Part shown: one piece after another, positions 6,711 to 13,799 of the stretch | Numbering within the stretch: the first letter of the stretch is position 1 | Layout of the letters: each line of letters begins with the position of its first letter | Assembly (NCBI RefSeq): GCF_037094465.1 | Contig: NZ_CP146609.1 | Location: 3,219,501-3,283,500, forward strand | DNA length: 64,000 nucleotides | Direction: 5' to 3' | From: Pseudodesulfovibrio sp. 5S69 | GTDB taxonomy: Bacteria > Desulfobacterota > Desulfovibrionia > Desulfovibrionales > Desulfovibrionaceae | Notes under the pieces: generated by a model | Told to the model about the DNA's origin: nothing | Databases searched by the model: none | What the model saw: the letters and a program-made list of their open reading frames with translations, nothing else | Translations under genes and position numbers: made by a program

Positions 6711-8758
6711 CGCACCCCGACCTCCTCCGCAACATCCTCGCATTGCAGGAACCGGAAGCCGCGCTGGCCTGCCGGACGGAGGGGGGGGCCCCCGACAAAG
6801 CGCGCATCGTCGAAGCCAACAAGGCCGCCTGCGCCCTGCTCTGCCTGCCCCGCGAAGAGCTCCTGACCAGGACGCCCGGCGAGGTCATCACCAATTTCGC
6901 GGCCCTCGCCGAGGACGCGCCCGTGTTCGAGACCGGCTCCAGGCGCATCGAGCACACCCTGTGCGGGCCGGGCCGGGCCACGCCCGTGGAGATCCGTTCC
7001 CATGCCCTCGCGCTCGGCGACGACACCTTCTTCGTGATCATCCTGCGGGACATCACCGTGCGGCGGCGGCGGGAGATGAAATCCGACCTGGACGAGCAAC
7101 GGTTCAAGACCCTGTACACCCTCTCGCGGATGATCGACCGCACCGAGGAGGAGATCCTCGACTACGCCCTGGTCCAGACCGTGTACATGACCGACAGCCG
7201 CATGGGGTACATCGGGTTCCTGGACGAGACCGAGTCCGTGTTGTCCCTGCGCCCCTGGGCGGTCCCCGACCTGGGTGAATGCACGGTGCACGACAAATCC
7301 CGGATATTCAGGATCGAGGGAGCGGGACTCTGGGCGGACGCCGTCCGGCAGCGCAGGACGATCATCACCAACGACTACGCCAATTGCCCCGGCAAGCGGG
7401 GCACTCCCGAGGGGCACGTGCCGCTCGTCCGGCACATGAGCGTGCCGGTCATGGAGAAGAACCGCATCCGGATGCTGGTCGGAGTGGCCAACAAGGACGA
7501 GGACTACACCGAGTCCGATGCGGTCCAGCTCTCCCTGATCATGGACGGGGTCTGGCACATCATCCAGCGCAAACGCATGGAGACGGACCTCATTCGAGCC
7601 ATGCACGAGGCTCGGCAGGCCGACCGGGCCAAGAGCCAGTTCCTGGCCAACATGAGCCACGAACTACGCACCCCCCTGAACGGCATCATGGGCATGACCC
7701 AACTGCTGCTGGGCACCGAGGGGCTCACCGAAGAACAAACGGAATACCTGACGCTGAGCCTGGACTCGAGTATCCAACTGTCCGGCGTCCTCTCCTCTCT
7801 GCTCGATCTTTCCAGCATCGAATCCGGCGGCACCGGGCTGAACCGCGTGGACTTCGACCTGCCCGACATCATCCATTCGGCCGTCGCCCCCCTGCTCCCC
7901 CAGGCCGAAGTCAAGGGGCTGCGCCTGCACTGCCGACTGCCCCGCGGCCTCCCCGTCAAGGTTCACGGCGATGCGGAGAAACTCCGCCAGATCCTCATCA
8001 ACCTGGTGCACAACGCCGTGAAATTCACGCAGAGCGGTTCGGTCTCGGTCACGGCGTCCTGCACGCCCCTTGCCCACGTTCCGGACAGGATCGAGCTGTG
8101 CGTCTCGGTCTCCGACACCGGCGTGGGCATCCCCGAAAACAAGCTGGAGTCGGTGTTCGAGAGCTTCATGCTCGGCGAGGAATACATGACCAAACGCTAC
8201 AGCGGCGCGGGGCTGGGGCTGACCATCTCCCGCAAGCTGGCCGAGATCATGGACGGGAGCATCGAACTCCGAAGCAGACCGGGCGAGGGCTCCGTCTTCA
8301 CCCTGACCCTGCCCCTGCTGCACCGGCCGGAACGAGACGGCGGCTGTACGGAAGAGGAGAAGGCCGGCCTGGCCCTGAACATCCTCCTGGTCGAGGACGA
8401 GGAGGTCAACGCCCTGGTCACCTCGCAGTTCCTCCGGAAGCACGGACACGAAACCACAGTGGTGGACAACGGCCAGCGCGCCATAGATGCCCTGATGGAC
8501 GGCGGTTTCGACCTGGTGCTCATGGACGTGCAGATGCCGGTCATCAACGGCATGAAGGTCACGGAGATCATCCGCTCGGGAGCGGCCGAGGGCATTGACG
8601 CCGACATCCCGATCATCGGCCTGACCGCCTTTGCCGACGAAGCCGACCGCAGCCGCTTCCTCCTGGCGGGCATGAACGGGGTGGTGACCAAGCCCTTCAA
8701 CGCCGAGGAACTCCTGGACGCCGTGTGCAGGGCGGCGATCTCGAAAAGGGCTATTTGA
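6707..8758 (+). CDS. Hybrid sensor histidine kinase (PAS-like, GAF, HisKA, HATPase, receiver)
   Basis: The 683-residue kinase has no clear membrane segment and is probably cytoplasmic. Domains in order: PAS-like region about 20-125, GAF-like sensor about 130-290 (including CPGKRGTPEGHVPLVRHMSV), coiled linker, HisKA with phosphoacceptor His318 in MSHELRTPLNGIMG, ATPase domain with NLVHNAVKFT, DTGVGIPE and GAGLGLTIS, and a C-terminal receiver with Asp607 in LVLMDVQMP. It is translationally coupled to the response regulator upstream. The signal sensed is not shown. The gene runs 8 bp into the end of the convergent rhodanese gene. Confidence 0.9.
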   Translation: MTHPDLLRNILALQEPEAALACRTEGGAPDKARIVEANKAACALLCLPREELLTRTPGEVITNFAALAEDAPVFETGSRRIEHTLCGPGRATPVEIRSHALALGDDTFFVIILRDITVRRRREMKSDLDEQRFKTLYTLSRMIDRTEEEILDYALVQTVYMTDSRMGYIGFLDETESVLSLRPWAVPDLGECTVHDKSRIFRIEGAGLWADAVRQRRTIITNDYANCPGKRGTPEGHVPLVRHMSVPVMEKNRIRMLVGVANKDEDYTESDAVQLSLIMDGVWHIIQRKRMETDLIRAMHEARQADRAKSQFLANMSHELRTPLNGIMGMTQLLLGTEGLTEEQTEYLTLSLDSSIQLSGVLSSLLDLSSIESGGTGLNRVDFDLPDIIHSAVAPLLPQAEVKGLRLHCRLPRGLPVKVHGDAEKLRQILINLVHNAVKFTQSGSVSVTASCTPLAHVPDRIELCVSVSDTGVGIPENKLESVFESFMLGEEYMTKRYSGAGLGLTISRKLAEIMDGSIELRSRPGEGSVFTLTLPLLHRPERDGGCTEEEKAGLALNILLVEDEEVNALVTSQFLRKHGHETTVVDNGQRAIDALMDGGFDLVLMDVQMPVINGMKVTEIIRSGAAEGIDADIPIIGLTAFADEADRSRFLLAGMNGVVTKPFNAEELLDAVCRAAISKRAI

Positions 8759-9158
8759 CCAGCGGCAGCCCCTGCCCCTGCCAGTCCCGTATTCCTCGCG
8801 ACATATGCAGGACATGAGTGAAGCCGAGCCGCCCGAAGACCTTCATGGCCCGCGCGCTGCGGTTCCCGGACCGACAATAGACGAGATAGGCCGCGTCCCG
8901 ATCGAGCCCCTCCAGCCGCTTGGCGAAATCCGACGCCATGAAATCGATGTTCCGCGCGCCCCGGATGTGCCCTTCGGCGTATTCGGCCGGAGTCCGAATG
9001 TCGAGGATGCGGATGTCCGGGTCGGCGGCCAGTTCGGCCTGGGCCTGGGTCGCGCTCAACGCCGTGACGCCGTCAGGTTCGCCCTGCCCGTACTGCCGGT
9101 AGAAGAAAAAGACCACCGCCACTGCGGTCAGGATGAGAGCGATATATCTTGGATTCAC
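8751..9158 (-). CDS. Membrane-anchored rhodanese-like domain protein
   Basis: The 135-residue protein has one N-terminal hydrophobic helix (residues about 5-20), then a single rhodanese domain. The active loop is CRSGNRS with catalytic Cys95; the upstream LDIRTPAEYAEGHIRGARNI is the usual structural motif. The short anchor implies a periplasmic or membrane-facing domain. Single-domain rhodaneses carry persulfide sulfur to acceptors. It reads towards the kinase gene and overlaps its 3' end by 8 bp. Confidence 0.9.
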   Translation of the reverse strand: MNPRYIALILTAVAVVFFFYRQYGQGEPDGVTALSATQAQAELAADPDIRILDIRTPAEYAEGHIRGARNIDFMASDFAKRLEGLDRDAAYLVYCRSGNRSARAMKVFGRLGFTHVLHMSRGIRDWQGQGLPLVK

Positions 9159-9181
9159 GTGGGACCTCCCGATCGGTTGCC

Positions 9182-9213
9182 GAAAAAAGGCCGCACCCGG
9201 AACAGGTGCGGCC
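9182..9213 (-). terminator. Rho-independent terminator of the acd-etf operon
   Basis: GGCCGCACC and GGTGCGGCC form a 9-bp stem with a 7-nt loop. Read on the minus strand it is followed by six T residues. It lies 24 bp after the etfA stop. Confidence 0.85.
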
Positions 9214-9237
9214 TCCGTTCATTCATATCCGCCCGAA

Positions 9238-10248
9238 TCAACCGAGCAATTCGTTGACTTTCTTCATGATCGCGAACGCATCGCCCACGTAGAGCACGTC
9301 GCACTTGCCCTGGGCCCAGCCGCAACCGGCGTCCAGGTTGATGGCCCTCCGTTCCTTGATGAAACGCCAACCGACCACGTGCGGCTCCTCGCCGTGGCAG
9401 CAGGTGGACAATCCCTTGGGATGGCGCGGGGTCGCGCCGGTCTGCCCCACCTGATGCATGTGCGTCAAAAACGAGATGACCGCGCCGCCCTCGCCCGAGA
9501 TGTCCACCAGGGACTTGGACGAGCCGAGCGAGGCCTTGGTGGCGTCCAGGAAGACGCGGATGGTCTCCTCGGCCTCGGGCACGTGCGTGGCCCCGTCGGC
9601 CTGCTTCTTGGTCCAGCCCGCGCCCGCCACGAAGAGCAGGTCCGCGTCGGGGCGGATGGTCTGCTGGTCTTCGGAGGCGCACTCCATGCCCGCCACTTTG
9701 GTCCGCACGGAGGACACGTCCACGCTCAGCGCCTCCACGTCCGCCGCGCCCGCGCCGTCAAAAGGCTCGGCGCAGCCGGAGTCCAGGGTCAGCACCCAGG
9801 GACGCTCGTCGCGCGTCAGAGTGCCTTCCATGCGCTGGCGGTAGAACCACCGCTTGGCCACAGGCTTGCCGTCCTCGGCAGCCAGGCCGGACAAGTGGGT
9901 GTCCACCCGGCCGTCCAGGCGGATGGCCAGGCCGGGCAGGGCCCGGCTGAAGCGGGACGTGGCCGGAGCCACCACCACCTCGGGCGAGCACGCCTTGGCG
10001 ATCGCCTCGGCGGCGGTCAGGTCGGAAGCGTAGCGTCCGTCCGCGAACTCGGGACCGGACACGGCGTAGAATTTGGCATCGCAGCCGCCGATGGTCCCGG
10101 CGGCCTCGGCAACGTCCGCGCCGATGAGCCCGACCACCAGGTCGGAACCCATGCCGTCGGCCAACGCCTTGGCGGCGGTCAGCGTTTCCAAGGCGGACTT
10201 GTGCAGGGAATTGTCGCATTCGGTGTGTGCAAGAAACAAAACTGTCAT
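9238..10248 (-). CDS. etfA: Electron transfer flavoprotein alpha subunit (divergent FAD site)
   Basis: This 336-residue protein is the alpha subunit of an electron transfer flavoprotein that passes electrons from the acyl-CoA dehydrogenase to the membrane oxidoreductase encoded upstream. The N-terminal domain has FLAHTECDN and VVVAPATSRFSRALPGLAIRL. The C-terminal FAD domain keeps HQVGQTGATPRHPKG and AINLDAGCGWAQ. The segment that normally reads like AVGISGAIQH is replaced by GLSTCCHGEEPHVVGW, with adjacent cysteines, so flavin binding or partner use may differ. ATG 10248 is preceded by GGGGGAATC and lies 11 bp after etfB. It is the last gene before the terminator. Confidence 0.85.
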   Translation of the reverse strand: MTVLFLAHTECDNSLHKSALETLTAAKALADGMGSDLVVGLIGADVAEAAGTIGGCDAKFYAVSGPEFADGRYASDLTAAEAIAKACSPEVVVAPATSRFSRALPGLAIRLDGRVDTHLSGLAAEDGKPVAKRWFYRQRMEGTLTRDERPWVLTLDSGCAEPFDGAGAADVEALSVDVSSVRTKVAGMECASEDQQTIRPDADLLFVAGAGWTKKQADGATHVPEAEETIRVFLDATKASLGSSKSLVDISGEGGAVISFLTHMHQVGQTGATPRHPKGLSTCCHGEEPHVVGWRFIKERRAINLDAGCGWAQGKCDVLYVGDAFAIMKKVNELLG

Positions 10249-10259
10249 GGCGATTCCCC

Positions 10260-11069
10260 CTAACCCTTGATCCATTCGACGATTTCTTTGGCCATCTCAT
10301 CCACCGGCACGTCCTTGACGATGCGGGTCTCGCGGCGCTGCTTGGGCAGCTCCACCGAGGAGAATTTCAGGCTCGTGCCGGACAGATCCGCGGGCTTGGC
10401 CTGCATCAGCGCGGGCATGTTCTTCTGCATGTTCTGCATGCCCACCTGCGGGTTGTTCGGCGGCTCGGGCAGCTCGCCCGTGGCCCAGCCGAACGCGGCG
10501 GGCGCGCCGTCCACCACGGACTTCTGGTACGCACCGCCCTCCACGCGCTCAAGCACCTCCAGGGAGCCGTCACCACCCACGGTGAGCTTGTCCACGCCCT
10601 GGAACTGTTCGGTCACGCCGAGCAGTTCGCCGACCATCTGGATGACCGCGCCGGAGCCGCGCGAAGCGGACTGCCAGCCGCCGAAGAGCAGCATCTTGGA
10701 CCTGTCCAGCCCGCCTATGCCCTCGATCGTCTCGGCCAGGACCTTGGCGGTCTCATAGGCATCGGTGAAGCCGGAAGCCGAGCCGTCGGCCACGACCAAC
10801 TGGAAGGGGGCCTTCTGGGACACGGACATCATGACCTGCTGCAACTTGGCCTTGGGGCCGAGGCTGACCAGCCAGACCTGGCTGCCCGGATTCTTGGCCG
10901 CCAGGTTCGCGGCCTCGAACAGGGCATGTCCGGCCCACGGGTCGAGCACGGCGGGAAGCATCATTTCGTTCTTCAGGGACGGCCCGGCAGGCCCGTCCTG
11001 GGGCGCGAGGGTCTGGAGCGGGTCCGGAACGATGGAACCGCAGACCACGATGTGGAATTCACTACCCAT
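10260..11069 (-). CDS. etfB: Electron transfer flavoprotein beta subunit
   Basis: The 269-residue protein matches EtfB: an N-terminal strand with IVVCGSIVPDP, conserved LDPWAGHALFEAANLAAK and VWLVSLGPKAKLQQ, and the nucleotide-site stretch LFGGWQSASRGSGAVIQMVGELLG. The C-terminal helix (VDEMAKEIVEWIKG) is the arm that usually packs on EtfA. It pairs with etfA 11 bp downstream. About 540 bp separates it from the upstream quinone oxidoreductase gene, filled by two repeat elements, so expression may be differently tuned from the two genes before it. Confidence 0.88.
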   Translation of the reverse strand: MGSEFHIVVCGSIVPDPLQTLAPQDGPAGPSLKNEMMLPAVLDPWAGHALFEAANLAAKNPGSQVWLVSLGPKAKLQQVMMSVSQKAPFQLVVADGSASGFTDAYETAKVLAETIEGIGGLDRSKMLLFGGWQSASRGSGAVIQMVGELLGVTEQFQGVDKLTVGGDGSLEVLERVEGGAYQKSVVDGAPAAFGWATGELPEPPNNPQVGMQNMQKNMPALMQAKPADLSGTSLKFSSVELPKQRRETRIVKDVPVDEMAKEIVEWIKG

Positions 11070-11150
11070 TCAATGTTCTCCTTGATTAGCGGCGGCAATC
11101 GCATTTCTCATGCCGTCCATTCAATGCCTTCGCCACCGCTGCGCGGGGAT

Positions 11151-11321
11151 GCCTCCGGCGGCTTAAGAACCTTTTGAAAAAGGTTCTTAAGGATCTCCAA
11201 AACTTTTTATCGCCGCTTCGCGGGGTGCGTCCGCGCGAGTACGGCTCTTTTTTTTATGAACAACTTCGCCGAAGGCGACAACGGGGTTCCAAGGGGTCAT
11301 AGCCCTTTGGCCGCCGGAGGC
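11151..11321. repeat. Intergenic repeat with 12-bp terminal inverted repeats, copy 1
   Basis: It begins GCCTCCGGCGGC (11151-11162) and ends with the exact inverse GCCGCCGGAGGC (11310-11321). Inside are a hairpin of TTAAGAACC against GGTTCTTAA (11163-11190), the shared motif CGCCGCTTCGCGG near 11211-11223, and a second CCAAGGGG/CCCTTTGG hairpin beside the right end. No coding capacity is evident. Confidence 0.8.
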
Positions 11322-11378
11322 GAAATCACCGGTCCAATTCGCCGCAGGCGATTCGACCTTTTCCCCTCGCCGGGGAGG

Positions 11379-11551
11379 CGTCTCCGACGGCTTAAGAACC
11401 TTTTGAAAAAGGTTCTTAAAAATCTCCAAAACTTTTTATCGCCGCTTCGCGGGGTGCGTCCGCGCGGGTCTGGCTGTCTTTCCCAATGAACAACTCCGCC
11501 GAAGGCGACAACGGGGTTCCAAGGGGTCATAGCCCCTTGGCCGCCGGAGGC
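11379..11551. repeat. Intergenic repeat, tandem copy 2
   Basis: This is a near-identical direct copy of the element at 11151-11321, displaced by about 228 bp. Its left end is degenerate (GCGTCTCCGACGGC) and its right end is a perfect GCCGCCGGAGGC (11540-11551). It carries the same TTAAGAACC hairpin and CCAAGGGG/CCCCTTGG hairpin. Together the two copies fill most of the 542-bp gap between etfB and the oxidoreductase gene. Confidence 0.8.
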
Positions 11552-11611
11552 GAAATCATCTGTCCAATTCGCCGCAGGCGATTCGACCGATTTCTCCCGC
11601 CCTTCTTTATC

Positions 11612-13453
11612 CTAATTTTCCACGGAATGCAGCCCGCCGGACCCGGCCATGAACTTGACGTTGGTCCGCTCGGGGTCTTCGGGGTTGGACTTGCTGCAAT
11701 TCCACATGCACGCCCCGCAGTGGACGCACTTCTCGCGGTCGAACAGCGGCACGCCGCCGTCGGGATTGGTGTAGATGGCCTGGCCCGAACACGCCTCGAT
11801 GCAGACCTGTTCGCGGCAACCCGCGCACAGGGCCGTGTCGGCGAAGCGCACGTGGTCGCCGTAGCCGGGATTGGCCTGGACCTTGCCGCCCATGAGCAGG
11901 GCGTCCTGGTGGGAGACCAGCAGCTGGCCGTCCAGGGGGATTTCCGGCCAGCCCGCGCGATCCATGAGCGCATCGTGCAGACTCGCGCCCTTCTTGGCGC
12001 ACTCGGCTCGGATGGCCGCGATCTCGCCCGCCGGAATGACGTCGCGGTAATAGTCCTCGACCGAAGGAATGCGGTCCTGGGGCTTGAACGCCTTGCCCGG
12101 CATGTTCAGCAGGCCGTTGGTCAGGCCGGTCAGGCCCATGCCCAGGAAGCCGGATATGACGGACTTGGTGAAGCCGTCGCGGGACTTTTTGGCCACCTCG
12201 GCCTCCTGTTCGACCCAGGAGGCGCGGCGGCGCGAAACATAGGTGTTTTCCAGGTTCTCTTTGGTGAACTCGCGGCCGGACCTGAGCAGTTCGAGCACGG
12301 CCTCGCCGAGTTGCACGCCCGTGGCCCAGGCCTCGTCCACGCCCGAGCCGGTCAGGATATTGGTCGAACCCGAGCCCTCGCCGATGCGGGCAAACCCGTC
12401 GCCGCACAGGATCGGCTCGCCGGCCTTGCCCGACTCGTTCAGGGACTTGGCGCCCCAGGAGCGCAAGGTGCCGCCCTTGAGCCCCTTCCACAGGTACGGG
12501 TGGAGCATCCAGTGCTGCATGTAGCGGTAGGCGGTGCGCACCGGATTGTCGAACCAGGACGGAACGAAGATGCCCAAGCTCGCGACGTTGCCGGGATAGA
12601 CGTACAGGAAGCCGAATATCTCGGGCTCGGGATAGCCGATGGTGTGCAGCACGGTGCCCGGCTCCCAGGGGCAATCTTCGGGCAGGTCGACCACGCACTT
12701 CATGCCCACGGCCCACTCGCGCTGGTGGTTGCCTTCGGGCATGCCCAGCTTGCGGTTGAGCTTCTGGCCCACCGGGCCCACCGGGCCGTCGGCGACCACG
12801 GTCAGGGCGGCCTTCATGTCCATGCCGGGCATGTACCCGGCGTTCGGGGTGCCGTCCTTGTCCACGCCCTGGTCGGCCATACGCACGCCCTTGACCGCCG
12901 TGCCTTCCATCAAGGGCTCGGCCACAGGGCTGGACGGCCAGATCTGGGCCATGCCCGTGCCCATCAGGTTCGCGCCCACCCATTGGTTGAGCTGGCCGAT
13001 GGAGAACAGCATGCCCGGATGCTTTTCCAAAAATTTCGGGATGAACGGTAGCTCATAGGCGTCGTCCTTCATGAACCCGCCGAGGACCTTGTCGGCCACC
13101 TTGAACAGGCCGGGCCTGCGGCTCGCGCCCACCGGGTCCTTGAGGAACAGGACCTTCTCCTCCCTGACATCGCAGGCCATGGGAATCTGGGACAGGTCCA
13201 GGTCCGGGAACGTGGCCTTGATGGCGCGGCCCTTGGTGACCACGCCCGACACGCCGAAGCCGATGTCGTCGGCCCGCTCGTAGCAGATGACCTGGGGCGG
13301 CATGCCCGGCATGGCCTTGGACTCGGCTACGGGCGTGCCGTCCTCGTTCATCAGCCCGCGCGTCAGGGTCGTCAGAAACCCGCCCGCGGCAGGGCCGAAG
13401 CCCACGCATACAATGTCCGTTTCCATCTCGACACGCGGCGTCTCGTCGCTCAT
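11612..13453 (-). CDS. ETF-quinone oxidoreductase-like FAD/4Fe-4S protein
   Basis: The 613-residue protein resembles electron transfer flavoprotein:quinone oxidoreductases, which take electrons from reduced ETF to the quinone pool at the membrane. An N-terminal FAD-binding motif is visible (VCVGFGPAAGGFL), as is a later LCGDGFARIGEGSGSTN flavin motif. The C-terminus has ferredoxin-like clusters: CAGCREQVCIEAC near residue 560 and CVHCGACMWNC near 585. The first cluster has unusual spacing. A repeat-derived GGAGG supplies the ribosome binding site 7 nt before ATG 13453. It lies between the acyl-CoA dehydrogenase and etfB, completing a dehydrogenase-to-quinone chain. Menaquinone as acceptor is inferred from the organism type. 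Confidence 0.85.
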   Translation of the reverse strand: MSDETPRVEMETDIVCVGFGPAAGGFLTTLTRGLMNEDGTPVAESKAMPGMPPQVICYERADDIGFGVSGVVTKGRAIKATFPDLDLSQIPMACDVREEKVLFLKDPVGASRRPGLFKVADKVLGGFMKDDAYELPFIPKFLEKHPGMLFSIGQLNQWVGANLMGTGMAQIWPSSPVAEPLMEGTAVKGVRMADQGVDKDGTPNAGYMPGMDMKAALTVVADGPVGPVGQKLNRKLGMPEGNHQREWAVGMKCVVDLPEDCPWEPGTVLHTIGYPEPEIFGFLYVYPGNVASLGIFVPSWFDNPVRTAYRYMQHWMLHPYLWKGLKGGTLRSWGAKSLNESGKAGEPILCGDGFARIGEGSGSTNILTGSGVDEAWATGVQLGEAVLELLRSGREFTKENLENTYVSRRRASWVEQEAEVAKKSRDGFTKSVISGFLGMGLTGLTNGLLNMPGKAFKPQDRIPSVEDYYRDVIPAGEIAAIRAECAKKGASLHDALMDRAGWPEIPLDGQLLVSHQDALLMGGKVQANPGYGDHVRFADTALCAGCREQVCIEACSGQAIYTNPDGGVPLFDREKCVHCGACMWNCSKSNPEDPERTNVKFMAGSGGLHSVEN

Positions 13454-13458
13454 GGGGT

Positions 13459-13563
13459 GCCTCCGGCGGCCGGGGGAAGGGGAGAGGAACCCTTTGAAAG
13501 GGCTTCCTCTCCCTTCCCCGGACCCCCATCCCCTCCCTCCGAAGCCTTTACGCCGCTTCGCGG
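13459..13563. repeat. Intergenic repeat half-unit upstream of the ETF-quinone oxidoreductase gene
   Basis: It starts GCCTCCGGCGGC (13459-13470), contains a GAGAGGAACCC/GGGCTTCCTCTC hairpin, and ends at the shared CGCTTCGCGG motif. Read on the minus strand, its end GCCGCCGGAGGC lies 5 bp before the start codon at 13453 and supplies GGAGG. Confidence 0.8.
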
Positions 13564-13710
13564 GGTGTGTCGGGAGGTTGTTCAGGCGTATCCCTTCCCG
13601 GTCGCCTGTTGGGGGTGGGTTTGGTCGAAGTTCGTCATGCTCAGGACGCGGGATTCAGACCCGCGCCCCCCGCGCCGCCAATAATATCCATGGCTGCCCT
13701 CTCCCTTTCC

Positions 13711-13790
13711 AGCGGCGCGGCAACAAGAAGTTTTGGAAGGGAGAGCGCGAGAGGGAAACCTTTCTCAAAAGGTTTCCCTCTCGCATTGCC
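13711..13790. repeat. Degenerate inverted repeat half-unit downstream of the acyl-CoA dehydrogenase gene
   Basis: The stretch AGAAGTTTTGGAAGGGAGAG followed by a CGAGAGGGAAACC/GGTTTCCCTCTCG hairpin is an opposite-orientation half-unit of the same family, lacking the GCCGCCGGAGGC end. With 13459-13563 it fills the 346-bp gap between the two genes. The hairpin could also attenuate transcription between them. Confidence 0.65.
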
Positions 13791-13799
13791 TTTATCTTG

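Noticed and set aside
11151..11551. CRISPR array
   Set aside because: There are only two long copies with hairpins and no short regular spacers; it is an intergenic repeat element.
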